Shown one piece after another: positions 7,858 to 17,319 of a stretch of 64,000 bases of DNA. The notes under the pieces were generated by a model. That model ran no database searches. It was not told the origin of the DNA and saw nothing but the letters and a program-made list of their open reading frames with translations. The position numbers and the translations under genes are program-made. Each line of letters opens with the position of its first letter. Position 1 is the stretch's first letter. Location: contig DASYQV010000020.1 of the NCBI GenBank assembly GCA_036005125.1, positions 1 to 64,000 on the forward strand, read 5' to 3'. The stretch comes from DASYQV01 sp036005125 (GTDB lineage: Bacteria; Acidobacteriota; Vicinamibacteria; Vicinamibacterales; UBA2999).

Positions 7858-9222
7858 TCAATTTTTGGTCGGCCGGCGGCGTTCGCGGCTCGGTTCCTCG
7901 ACCTTCACCGGCTCGCCGTCGGCGAGTTGCCGCACCGAGTTGAACGGCCCCGTGATGACGCGGTCACCTTCGCGCAGGCCCGTGAGCACCTCGAAATAGC
8001 GTTCGCCGGCGATGCCGACCTTGACCGGCACGAACACCGCTCGCCCCTCGCGGATGACGAACACCCCTTCTGTTTCCTTGCGCGTCTGTCCGGGCGGAGG
8101 CTCGGCGGCCGACACGCTGGTCTCGACCGAGGAGGTGCCACGTCTGCGGCGCGCGGGAGGCGGCTCGTGAACGAGATTGCCCGTCTCGTCGAAGAGCATC
8201 TCCCGTACGGTGAGAGCCTGAATAGGGACCGATACCGCCTGCGCGCGAGTGGCCGTCGTGATCTCGGCGGTGCACGTGAAGCCGGGACGCACGTCCGGCA
8301 CCTGCTCTTCGAGCGTGACCACGACCTTGAAATTGGTTGCCTGCCGTTGCCCCGTGGCCTGCGCGCCCGTCTGCTGAATCGGACTGTTGCCGATCTCGGT
8401 GACCTTGCCGCGGAACGTCTTGTCATGCACCGCGTCGATGGTGACCTTGGCCGGCTGGTTGAGCATGACGGCTGGGATGTCCGTTTCGTCGACCTCTATC
8501 TCCGCTTCGATCACCGACATGTCGGCAATCGTCAGCAGCACCGTGCCGGGATTGTTCATCGTCCCGACGACGACGTTCTCGCCCTCCTCGATGTTGCGAC
8601 GGGTCACGATGCCATCCATCGGGGCGGAGATGATGATCTGGCTCAGGTTGTAGCGCGTGGTCTCGAGTTGAGCCTGCTCCTGCAGGATTTGCTGCTCGCG
8701 CGTCTGAATGTCCTGCACGCGTGACTGGTATTCAGTGTCCCGCACGTTGAGATCGTTCTGGGCTCGCTCGAGCGCCTCGCGCGTGGTCAGCCCTTCCTTC
8801 CAGAGATCCTCCTGACGCTTGAGATTCATCCGTGCCAAATCGACGTTGGCTTTTGCCTGCTCGACCAGCGTGCGCGCCTGGAGGAGCGATGACCGTGCTG
8901 CGGCGACGCTCGCCTCGCCGCGCTGCAGCTGTCCCGCCAGCGACCGCGGATCGATCTCGAGCAGGAACTGGCCGGCCTTCACCCGCTGGCCCTCCTCCAC
9001 TGACAGCCGCGTCACACGGCCCATGGTGTTCGAGCTGATGTTGATCTGTCTCTTCGGCCGGATCTTGCCCGACGCCGACACGATCGCCTCGAGGTCCCGT
9101 TTGCGCAGGGCCTCGGCGTTCACGGTTATCACATCGTGACGGCGGAACCAGAGGTTCGCGCCCACGAGGGCGCCGGCGACGAGCACGATGCCGAGGCCGA
9201 TCAGTACTTTTCTTCCAGTCAC
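7858..9222 (-). CDS. MacA/HlyD-type periplasmic adaptor subunit
   Basis: Membrane fusion protein of an efflux-type ABC system. The start is GTG 9222 (VTGRKVLIGLGIVLVAGAL), giving a membrane anchor in the first 25 residues, with GGGAG upstream and a 4-nt GTGA overlap with the preceding gene. The 454-residue protein has a lipoyl/barrel-sandwich half (VSASGKIRPKRQ, then EEGQRVKAGQFLLEID), a long coiled coil (residues about 100-200), and the second lipoyl half with SAPMDGIVTRRNIEEGENV. Beta-barrel and membrane-proximal domains follow (PDVRPGFTCTAEI). Its C-terminal third contains an Arg-rich insert (PPPARRRRG). It precedes two MacB-like permeases, so it probably bridges them to an outer-membrane channel. 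Confidence 0.92.
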   Translation of the reverse strand: MTGRKVLIGLGIVLVAGALVGANLWFRRHDVITVNAEALRKRDLEAIVSASGKIRPKRQINISSNTMGRVTRLSVEEGQRVKAGQFLLEIDPRSLAGQLQRGEASVAAARSSLLQARTLVEQAKANVDLARMNLKRQEDLWKEGLTTREALERAQNDLNVRDTEYQSRVQDIQTREQQILQEQAQLETTRYNLSQIIISAPMDGIVTRRNIEEGENVVVGTMNNPGTVLLTIADMSVIEAEIEVDETDIPAVMLNQPAKVTIDAVHDKTFRGKVTEIGNSPIQQTGAQATGQRQATNFKVVVTLEEQVPDVRPGFTCTAEITTATRAQAVSVPIQALTVREMLFDETGNLVHEPPPARRRRGTSSVETSVSAAEPPPGQTRKETEGVFVIREGRAVFVPVKVGIAGERYFEVLTGLREGDRVITGPFNSVRQLADGEPVKVEEPSRERRRPTKN

Positions 9223-9977
9223 ACCGTTCTCCCGAACATTGTCATCAGCCCGGCCAATATCAGCGCAATCACCACGTAGGTGAAGAGAAAACCAAGCGCG
9301 ATGGGCTGCGTCCGGCGGCGGTACAGCACCGACATGCCGATCGCGAGCACGATCACCCACCAGATCAAGAACACGTCGATGAAGCCGAGGAACTGCGCCG
9401 CCGGCGACGCGTCGTCAAGCATTGGAAAGAAGACGCCAAGCGTGGTCGGGCTCGCGAACGACTCGCGTGCGTAATTCAGCGGCGTTGCGAACAGCGATCG
9501 TACGGTCAGAATTACGCCAGCGTGCGCCACGATGGCGAACACCTGACGGTACGACGCCTGTCCATCGAAGCCGACGTTGAAGACGCCAAGCAGCAGGCCC
9601 GCAAGTCCCGCAACACTGACAAGGCCCCCGATGAGCGTTCCGACCGCCATCAGCATGACGCCGCGCTCGCTTATGCGCTCCAACTGGGCGTACTGCGCGT
9701 CGCTGACCGTGTAGCCGTATGCTTCGGCGTTCCGGACCATCATGTCGACGAACGCCTGGCGACCGGCGTCGGTTGGCATCAGCGCCATCACGGATGCAGA
9801 GCTTAGAGCCAGGGTGAGGACCAGGACCCCCAGCCACCGCGGGTGGGCGGCGACGGCCGCGAACGTTGGACCTGGAGAATGGATCACGCCGAGCGAACGG
9901 GCGAGCAGTGACCGAGGAGCCGTTCGTGCAGCGCCCGACCCGGGCGCACTGGTCGAGGTGAGAGTCGTCACTGACAC
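9219..9977 (-). CDS. Yip1-domain integral membrane protein
   Basis: A 252-residue membrane protein with five or so predicted helices (for example WLGVLVLTLALSSASVMAL near residue 48 and FIDVFLIWWVIVLAIGMSVLY near residue 200). The layout, with a soluble N-terminus beginning SLGVIHSPGPTFAAVAAHPRW, fits the bacterial YIP1 family (PF04893), whose function in bacteria is unclear. It starts with GTG and ends by overlapping the adaptor gene by 4 nt, so it is translationally coupled to the ABC system and may be an accessory component. It is divergent from the outer-membrane protein gene at 10083. Confidence 0.75.
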   Translation of the reverse strand: MSVTTLTSTSAPGSGAARTAPRSLLARSLGVIHSPGPTFAAVAAHPRWLGVLVLTLALSSASVMALMPTDAGRQAFVDMMVRNAEAYGYTVSDAQYAQLERISERGVMLMAVGTLIGGLVSVAGLAGLLLGVFNVGFDGQASYRQVFAIVAHAGVILTVRSLFATPLNYARESFASPTTLGVFFPMLDDASPAAQFLGFIDVFLIWWVIVLAIGMSVLYRRRTQPIALGFLFTYVVIALILAGLMTMFGRTV

Positions 9978-10082
9978 TCCTGATACGATGCCGGGTCAAT
10001 AGTGTTCGATGGGGGGAAGGGCCACGACCGGAATGAAGCCGCGTGCCACGACGCCGAATTTTTATCAATCAAAGTACAAAAT

Positions 10083-11102
10083 ATGACCGGTGTAAAACTC
10101 AAGCGTGTCGCGTTTCTTCTCGTCGTCTATTTTCCTACGGCGTCGTCGGCGTTCGCGCAGGTTATTGAAATTGTCGGCTCCCGCGCTCTTGGGATGGGTG
10201 GGGCCTTCGTCGCCGTGGCGTCCGACAGCAGCGCCACCTGGTGGAATCCGGCGGGTCTGGCGACTGGTCCGTACATTGACGTCGCGGTGGCCCGCGCGCT
10301 CACGGAACAGCCCGGCGAGCTTCCGGCCCGACGCGGTACCGCCTCCTGGTTTGCCCTGGGAACCCCGCCGATCGGCGTCAGTTATTACCGCCTTCGCCTC
10401 ACAGATGTACGACCCCTTCCTACAGATCTCGCTGCGGGCAGCCGACAAGACGATCAGGGTGGAGCGGCGATCCGGTCGCTGACAGCAAGCCAACTCGGCG
10501 TGACGCTCGTCCAGACCATCGTAGAAGGCGTTCACGTCGGCACCACAGTGAAATACCTCCGCGGCACGCTCCGGGTCGGACGCGACGATAGCCTGCTGCC
10601 TCCGTCGGAGCTGCTCGACCGCGGCGGCGACCTCGAGGGTGGCGAGGCCGAGTCGAAATTCGACCTGGACATCGGCGTGCTGGCGGAGGCAGAAGCAGTA
10701 CGCCTGGGCCTTCTCGTGAAAAACGTCGTCGAGCCCGAGTTCTCGCATCCGAGCGGCAGCTCCGTGATGTTTCCTCGTCAGTTCCGTCTTGGGTTCGCGG
10801 TCGATGCCTCCAAAGCCGGGGGGATCCCCTTGACGGCTGCCGTTGACCTGGATCTGCGGACGGTGACCTCAATGTCCGGGGAGCGCCGGAACTTGGCACT
10901 CGGTGTGGAACAGTGGTTTGGCAAGCACAAGGTGGCCCTGCGGGGAGGCGGACGCTTCAATATGGCCGGATCGAAAGATCGCGCCGCCACTGCTGGCGGC
11001 AGCCTGGCGCTCAGAGCGGGCCTGTTTATCGACGGTTACCTGGTGCGGGGTGGCTCGACCGATGAGCGCGGGTGGGGTGTGGCCTCGCGAGTCTCCTTTT
11101 GA
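10083..11102 (+). CDS. Outer-membrane beta-barrel protein (PorV/FadL-like, UPF0164-type)
   Basis: I place the start at ATG 10083 because it gives a clean signal peptide (MTGVKLKRVAFLLVVYFPTASSAFAQ). A longer frame upstream does not. The mature part opens with GSRALGMGGAFVAVASDSSATWWNPAGLA, the conserved N-terminal hatch motif of the UPF0164/PorV-like branch of the FadL barrel superfamily. The rest alternates short beta segments, as expected for a barrel of about 310 residues. A role in transport or secretion across the outer membrane is likely but not specified by the sequence. It lies upstream of pilB in the same direction, with a 126-nt spacer. Confidence 0.8.
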   Translation: MTGVKLKRVAFLLVVYFPTASSAFAQVIEIVGSRALGMGGAFVAVASDSSATWWNPAGLATGPYIDVAVARALTEQPGELPARRGTASWFALGTPPIGVSYYRLRLTDVRPLPTDLAAGSRQDDQGGAAIRSLTASQLGVTLVQTIVEGVHVGTTVKYLRGTLRVGRDDSLLPPSELLDRGGDLEGGEAESKFDLDIGVLAEAEAVRLGLLVKNVVEPEFSHPSGSSVMFPRQFRLGFAVDASKAGGIPLTAAVDLDLRTVTSMSGERRNLALGVEQWFGKHKVALRGGGRFNMAGSKDRAATAGGSLALRAGLFIDGYLVRGGSTDERGWGVASRVSF

Positions 11103-11228
11103 CAAAAATTGTCAATCGTTTATAGTTTCACACTCTTACGCGGGCTTTTTCCGGGCGTTTGCATCAGCTTTCCCGGAGTCCTCTGAGCGTTGAGCAGGAT
11201 ATCAAGGGCCTCGGCCGCTTACTGATAA

Positions 11229-12977
11229 ATGGCAGTCCGGATCGGCGAATTGCTTCTCAAGGAGAAGCGGATCACAGCGGAACAGTTGCAGGAGGCGTTG
11301 AACTATCAGCGCCAGCACGGGGGGAAGCTCGGCTACAACCTGATCAAACTCGGACTCATCAAAGACGAGGAAATCACCGCGCTGCTCAGTAAGCAGTACG
11401 GCGTTCCGTCGATTGCGCTGGGCCAGTTCGAGATCGATCCTGGCGTCGTCAAGCTGGTCCCGGCCGAGACCGCGCAGAAATATCAGATCGTCCCGCTCTC
11501 CCGCTCCGGCGCGACGTTGACGATCGCGATGACCGACCCGACCAATGTCTTCGCCATGGACGACATCAAGTTCATGACGGGGTACAACGTCGAGCCGGTC
11601 GTGGCGTCCGAGACGGCGGTCATCGAAGCGATTCAGAAGTATTACGGCGTGAAGCCGGGCGGCGGCGCGGCAACGGCGAGCGCGCTCGAGGTGGCCTCGA
11701 AGGCCATCGAGGAGATGCCGATGCTCGCCACGGAAGGCGGCGACGTCGAGGTCCTCGAGGAATTCGAGGAGATCAGCGTCGAGGCACTCGCCAAGCAGGG
11801 CGAGGAAGCCCCGGTCATCAAGCTGGTGAACGTCATCCTGATGTCGGCGATCCAGAAGGGCGCGAGCGACATCCACATCGAGCCCTACGAGAAGGAGCTC
11901 CGGGTCCGTTACCGCATCGACGGCATTCTCTACAACATCATGCAGCCGCCGATGAAGTTCCGCGATGCGATCACCTCGCGCATCAAGATCATGTCGAAGC
12001 TCGACATCGCGGAGAAGCGCCTCCCGCAGGACGGCCGCATCAAGATCCGGTTCCAGGACAACGGCCAGAACAAGGACATCGACTTCCGCGTGTCGTGTCT
12101 GCCGACGCTCTTCGGCGAGAAGATCGTCATGCGTCTGCTCGACAAAGAGAAGCTGATGCTCGACATGACGAAGCTCGGGTTCGAGCCCGAGTCGCTGGCG
12201 AAGTTCGAGGTCGCCATCCAGAAGCCGTGGGGCATGGTGCTCGTGACGGGGCCGACCGGCAGCGGCAAGACGAACACGCTCTATTCGTCGATCGCGCGCA
12301 TCAACACGCCCGAGACCAACATCATGACCGCGGAGGACCCGGTCGAGTTCAACCTGGTCGGCATCAACCAGGTGCAGGTGCGCGAGAGCATCGGCCTGAA
12401 CTTCGCCGCGGCACTGCGCAGCTTCCTTCGTCAGGATCCGAACATCATCCTCGTGGGCGAGATCCGGGATTTCGAAACGGCGGAAATCTCGGTCAAGGCG
12501 GCGTTGACCGGACACCTCGTGCTCTCCACGCTCCACACCAACGATGCGCCGAGCACGGTCAACCGCCTGATGAACATGGGCATCGAGCCCTTCCTGGTGG
12601 CGAGCTCGCTGAACCTGGTATGCGCCCAGCGGCTCGTGCGCCGTCTCTGCGCGAACTGCAAGGAACCGCACCCGACCCCGGCTCCGGCCCTCGTCCAGGC
12701 GGGCTTCAGCCCCGAGGACGCGAAGAACGTCGTGCCCAATCGTGGCCGTGGCTGCGAGAAGTGCAACAACACCGGCTACAAGGGACGCGTGGGACTCTAC
12801 GAGGTGATGGAAGTCACCGAGGAGCTGCGCGAGCTGATTCTCGTCGGCGCCTCGGGGCTCGAATTGCGGCGCAAGGCGGTCGAGGAGGGCATGCTCACGC
12901 TTCGAACGAGCGGTCTGCGCAAGGTGAAGGAAGGCGTCACGTCGATCGACGAGGTGGTCAGGGAGACAGTGAAATAA
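11229..12977 (+). CDS. pilB: Type IV pilus extension ATPase PilB
   Basis: Hexameric cytoplasmic motor that drives pilus extension. The 582-residue protein has an N-terminal MshEN/T2SSE_N region (residues 1-150), then the GspE ATPase domain. That domain contains Walker A GPTGSGKT at 341-348, the Asp box TAEDPVE, Walker B ILVGEIRDFET and the His box TGHLVLSTLHTND. A zinc knuckle follows, with C474/C477 and C509/C512. All catalytic parts are intact and length is normal for PilB. It opens the pilus locus (pilB-pilT-pilC-pilS-pilR). A 155-nt repeat spacer separates it from pilT. Confidence 0.97.
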   Translation: MAVRIGELLLKEKRITAEQLQEALNYQRQHGGKLGYNLIKLGLIKDEEITALLSKQYGVPSIALGQFEIDPGVVKLVPAETAQKYQIVPLSRSGATLTIAMTDPTNVFAMDDIKFMTGYNVEPVVASETAVIEAIQKYYGVKPGGGAATASALEVASKAIEEMPMLATEGGDVEVLEEFEEISVEALAKQGEEAPVIKLVNVILMSAIQKGASDIHIEPYEKELRVRYRIDGILYNIMQPPMKFRDAITSRIKIMSKLDIAEKRLPQDGRIKIRFQDNGQNKDIDFRVSCLPTLFGEKIVMRLLDKEKLMLDMTKLGFEPESLAKFEVAIQKPWGMVLVTGPTGSGKTNTLYSSIARINTPETNIMTAEDPVEFNLVGINQVQVRESIGLNFAAALRSFLRQDPNIILVGEIRDFETAEISVKAALTGHLVLSTLHTNDAPSTVNRLMNMGIEPFLVASSLNLVCAQRLVRRLCANCKEPHPTPAPALVQAGFSPEDAKNVVPNRGRGCEKCNNTGYKGRVGLYEVMEVTEELRELILVGASGLELRRKAVEEGMLTLRTSGLRKVKEGVTSIDEVVRETVK

Positions 12978-13132
12978 GGGCTTAAGGCTTAGGGCTTAGG
13001 GGGACTTAGGGCGACTTGGCGGCTTCCGGTCGGCGACTTGCGTTTCGGGGTTCCAGTGGGGTCGTGCGTTGCCGATTAGTACCCGGATCCACTGAAGTCC
13101 TGGCCTAAGCCTTAAGCCCTAAGCCTTAAGCC
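12978..13132. repeat. Heptamer inverted-repeat spacer, GGCTTAA family (copy 1)
   Basis: Directly after the pilB stop come GGCTTAA and GGCTTAG units with a 7-bp period (12979-13012). About 115 nt further, the reverse complements appear (13104-13132). The arms 12979-12998 and 13113-13132 pair perfectly over 20 bp. The element could fold back as a long hairpin between pilB and pilT. Confidence 0.85.
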
Positions 13133-13164
13133 GACAGCGAAGCCCCAAGCCATCGAGAGTACAG

Positions 13165-14289
13165 ATGACACTGCCCGAACTGCTGAAGAAGACCGTCGAG
13201 CTGGACGGTTCCGACCTCCACCTGACGACCAATACTCCGCCGCAAGTACGTGTGCACGGTCACCTGCAGCGGCTGGAGGGTGCGGACCTGACGCCCGCCG
13301 AGACCAAGCAGCTCGCCTACAGCGTGCTGACCGATGCGCAGAAGAAGCGGTTCGAGGAGCACCTCGAGCTCGACTTCTCGTTCGGCCTGAAAGGGCTGGC
13401 GCGCTTCCGCTGCAACATGTTCAACCAGCGCGGCTCCGTGGCAGCGGTGTACCGGCTGATCCCGGAGAAGATCCGCAGCTTCCAGGAGCTGAACCTGCCG
13501 GCGGTGCTGGCAACGCTCGCCGAACGGCCCCGCGGTCTCGTGCTCGTCACCGGGCCGACCGGCAGCGGAAAGTCGACGACGCTTGCCGCGATGATCGACA
13601 AGATCAACAAGGAGCGGCACGATCACATCCTCACCATCGAGGATCCGATCGAGTTCGTCCATCAGCACCAGAGCTGCCTGGTGAACCAGCGCGAGGTGCA
13701 CAGCGACACCGAGACCTTCTCCAACGCGCTGCGCGCTGCGCTCCGCGAGGACCCGGACATCGTCCTGATCGGCGAGATGCGCGATCTCGAAACGGTGGAG
13801 TCCGCGCTGCGCATCGCGGAGACGGGCCACCTCACATTCGGCACGCTCCACACGAACTCGGCGGCCCAGACGATCAACCGGATCATCGATATTTTTCCGG
13901 CGCACCAGCAGAGCCAGATCCGGACGCAGCTCTCGCTCGTGCTGGAAGGGATCGTGTGTCAGGCGCTGCTGCCGAAGATCGGCGGCGGCCGGGTGGTCTC
14001 GCTCGAGATCATGATTCCAACCCCCGCGATTCGAAACCTGATCCGCGAGGACAAGATCCATCAGATTTATTCCGCCATGCAGACCGGCCAGGAGAAGCTC
14101 GGAATGCAGACGATGAACCAGTCGCTGGCGACACTGCAGCAGCGGCGTCTGGTGACGCTCGAGACCGCGATCGCCGCGTCCTCGAACCGTGAAGAGCTGC
14201 AGGACTTGATCAACCGCGGCGTCGGCGTCGTTGCCGGTGCGGGGCTGAACCGCCCCGGCATGCACCCGAGGCAGGCGGTAGTACGGTAA
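13165..14289 (+). CDS. pilT: Type IV pilus retraction ATPase PilT
   Basis: Hexameric motor that powers pilus retraction and twitching. The 374-residue protein has a PAS-like N-terminal domain starting with the PilT motif SDLHLTTNTPPQVRVHG. Walker A GPTGSGKST begins at residue 130, followed by the Asp box TIEDPIEF, Walker B IVLIGEMRDLET and the His box TGHLTFGTLHTNSA. It ends with a loosely conserved tail. Length is a little longer than the common 345-365. It lies between pilB and pilC, the usual order. Motor residues are complete, so it should be active. Confidence 0.97.
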   Translation: MTLPELLKKTVELDGSDLHLTTNTPPQVRVHGHLQRLEGADLTPAETKQLAYSVLTDAQKKRFEEHLELDFSFGLKGLARFRCNMFNQRGSVAAVYRLIPEKIRSFQELNLPAVLATLAERPRGLVLVTGPTGSGKSTTLAAMIDKINKERHDHILTIEDPIEFVHQHQSCLVNQREVHSDTETFSNALRAALREDPDIVLIGEMRDLETVESALRIAETGHLTFGTLHTNSAAQTINRIIDIFPAHQQSQIRTQLSLVLEGIVCQALLPKIGGGRVVSLEIMIPTPAIRNLIREDKIHQIYSAMQTGQEKLGMQTMNQSLATLQQRRLVTLETAIAASSNREELQDLINRGVGVVAGAGLNRPGMHPRQAVVR

Positions 14290-14315
14290 CCGCGAAGCTC
14301 GCGTGAGTTGGCATT

Positions 14316-14372
14316 CGTAGGCCGGGTCTTCAGACCCGGCGCACGGCGCCGCATCTGAAGATGCGGCCTACG
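14316..14372. repeat. CGTAGGCC-type palindromic repeat (copy 2, cleanest)
   Basis: Two palindromes, GCCGGGTCTTCAGACCCGGC and GCCGCATCTGAAGATGCGGC, are joined by a 7-nt linker and bracketed by the inverted ends CGTAG and CTACG. The whole unit can form one large cruciform or two hairpins. Looser outer complementarity (GCTCGCGTGAG with CTCACGTGAGC) extends it. It occupies the pilT-pilC spacer. Confidence 0.85.
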
Positions 14373-14419
14373 AAAAGCGCCCTGCGCCAGCTCACGTGAG
14401 CCCTTGATTGGTTCGTAAC

Positions 14420-15637
<1,218 letters not shown>

Positions 15638-15639
15638 CG

Positions 15640-17319
15640 ATGGATCTCCGGGCGCGGCTCTCGACGCTCATCGCGGTTCGCCTCGTCGTCAGTACGCTGC
15701 TGCTCGGTTCGGCGATATTCGTTCTGGTCAATCGTCCGGCGACGTTCCAGGCCAACCCGTTCTTCTTTCTGATCGGGCTGACCTATGCGCTGAGCGTCGT
15801 CTATCTCGGGACGCTGAAGTATGCCCACCGCCGCCCGTGGCTGGTCGATATGCAGCTCGCGGGCGACGCGCTCGTCATCTCGGCGTTCATCGCGGTGACC
15901 GGCGGCATCACGAGCTATTTCTCGTCGCTCTATCTGCTGCCGATCATCGCGGCAAGCGTGTTTCGCTTCCGCCGCGGCGCCCTGCAGGTGGCGACGCTCA
16001 GCGCGGTCCTGTACCTCGGTCTGGTTGCCGCCCAGTACCTGGACGTCGACTACCTCTCGGGGACGTGGCTCGCGGTCGCGCCCTCGGATCTCCCGACGCC
16101 GCGCTTCGCGCAGTACACCGTCGCCATCAACCTCTTCGGGTTCTTCGCCGTCGCGTACCTCAGCGGGTCGCTGGCCGAAGGGCTTCGCTCGGCCGGCGTC
16201 CGCCTCGAGCGGGCGTCCCATCAGATGGCCGACCTCCGCGCGTTCAACGAATACGTCATCGACAGCCTGCTGAGCGGTCTCGCGACCACGGACGAAAATC
16301 TCCGCGTCCTGACCTTCAATCGCGCGGCCTCGACGATCACGGCGCTTCCGGCAGAGGCCGTGGTCGGCCGGGACATCGTGCCGATGTTGCAGTTGCCGCC
16401 AAACGTGCGCGCCAGCCTCGCCACCTTGTCCGAGTCCCGCAGCCTGCGTCTCGATCGCGAGTACCGCAGGGCCGACAACCGGACGATCGATCTCGGACTG
16501 ACAGCGACGACGCTGCCCTTTCCGGATGGGCGTATCGGATATCTGTTTACCTTCCAGGACGTGACCGATCTGCGGCGGCTCGAACGGAACGCCCGCCTCC
16601 AGCAGCGCCTCGCGGCCGTCGGCGAGATGGCGGCCGGCATCGCACACGAGATCCGCAATCCACTCGCGTCCATGTCCGGATCGATTCAGGTGCTCAGGCA
16701 GGAATTGCCGCTCAACGCCGAGCAGGCGCAGCTGATGGACATCGTGCTGCGCGAGTCCGAACGTCTCAACGACACGATCCGGTCGTTCCTGGCATACGCA
16801 AGGCCGCAGCGGTTTGCCGTGTCGCGGCTCGACGTCCGGAAGACGCTGCAGGACACGGCCATGCTGATCCGCCACGGATCGGACGCCCGGGAGGATCACG
16901 TCATCGAGGTCGACGTGCCGGCCGAGCCGGTCTGGTACGAAGCCGATGAGAACCAGATCCGCCAGGTCGTGTGGAACCTCGCCACGAACGGGTTGCGGGC
17001 GATGGCGCGCGGTGGCCGGTTGCGTCTGGCCGTCGTCGCGACGCCCGCGGAAGTGGAGTTGATCGTCGAGGATCAGGGGCGCGGCATCCCGGAAGAGGAG
17101 CTCGACGAGATCTTCCAACCGTTCCACAGCTCGTTCGAGAAGGGCACGGGGCTCGGGCTGCCGATCGTCCATCGCATCGTCACCGACTACGGCGGCACGA
17201 TCCAGGTCTCGTCGCGTGTGGCCCTCGGGACGATGTTCCGCGTGAAGCTGCCGCTCCGTGCGGCCGGACATGGAATTCCAGTTGCGCCGCGCGCCGACGC
17301 CGAACGATTACGTCGATGA
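15640..17319 (+). CDS. pilS: Sensor histidine kinase PilS
   Basis: Membrane sensor that phosphorylates PilR. The 559-residue protein has about six N-terminal helices (residues 10-190), a PAS-like domain (about 205-315), a HisKA dimerisation domain with the phospho-acceptor H336 in GIAHEIRNPLASM, and a HATPase_c domain. The latter shows the N box (NQIRQVVWNLATNGLRA), G1 (VEDQGRGIPEE) and G2 (GTGLGLPIV). In other bacteria PilS monitors pilin in the membrane and adjusts pilA transcription. The stop overlaps the pilR start (ATGA), so the pair is co-translated. Two sigma-54 pilin promoters lie downstream. Confidence 0.95.
   Translation: MDLRARLSTLIAVRLVVSTLLLGSAIFVLVNRPATFQANPFFFLIGLTYALSVVYLGTLKYAHRRPWLVDMQLAGDALVISAFIAVTGGITSYFSSLYLLPIIAASVFRFRRGALQVATLSAVLYLGLVAAQYLDVDYLSGTWLAVAPSDLPTPRFAQYTVAINLFGFFAVAYLSGSLAEGLRSAGVRLERASHQMADLRAFNEYVIDSLLSGLATTDENLRVLTFNRAASTITALPAEAVVGRDIVPMLQLPPNVRASLATLSESRSLRLDREYRRADNRTIDLGLTATTLPFPDGRIGYLFTFQDVTDLRRLERNARLQQRLAAVGEMAAGIAHEIRNPLASMSGSIQVLRQELPLNAEQAQLMDIVLRESERLNDTIRSFLAYARPQRFAVSRLDVRKTLQDTAMLIRHGSDAREDHVIEVDVPAEPVWYEADENQIRQVVWNLATNGLRAMARGGRLRLAVVATPAEVELIVEDQGRGIPEEELDEIFQPFHSSFEKGTGLGLPIVHRIVTDYGGTIQVSSRVALGTMFRVKLPLRAAGHGIPVAPRADAERLRR

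Noticed and set aside
11103..11228. Sigma-54 promoter before pilB
   Set aside because: A GG-N10-GC match exists, but the -12 side reads GGGC and not TTGC, too poor to list.
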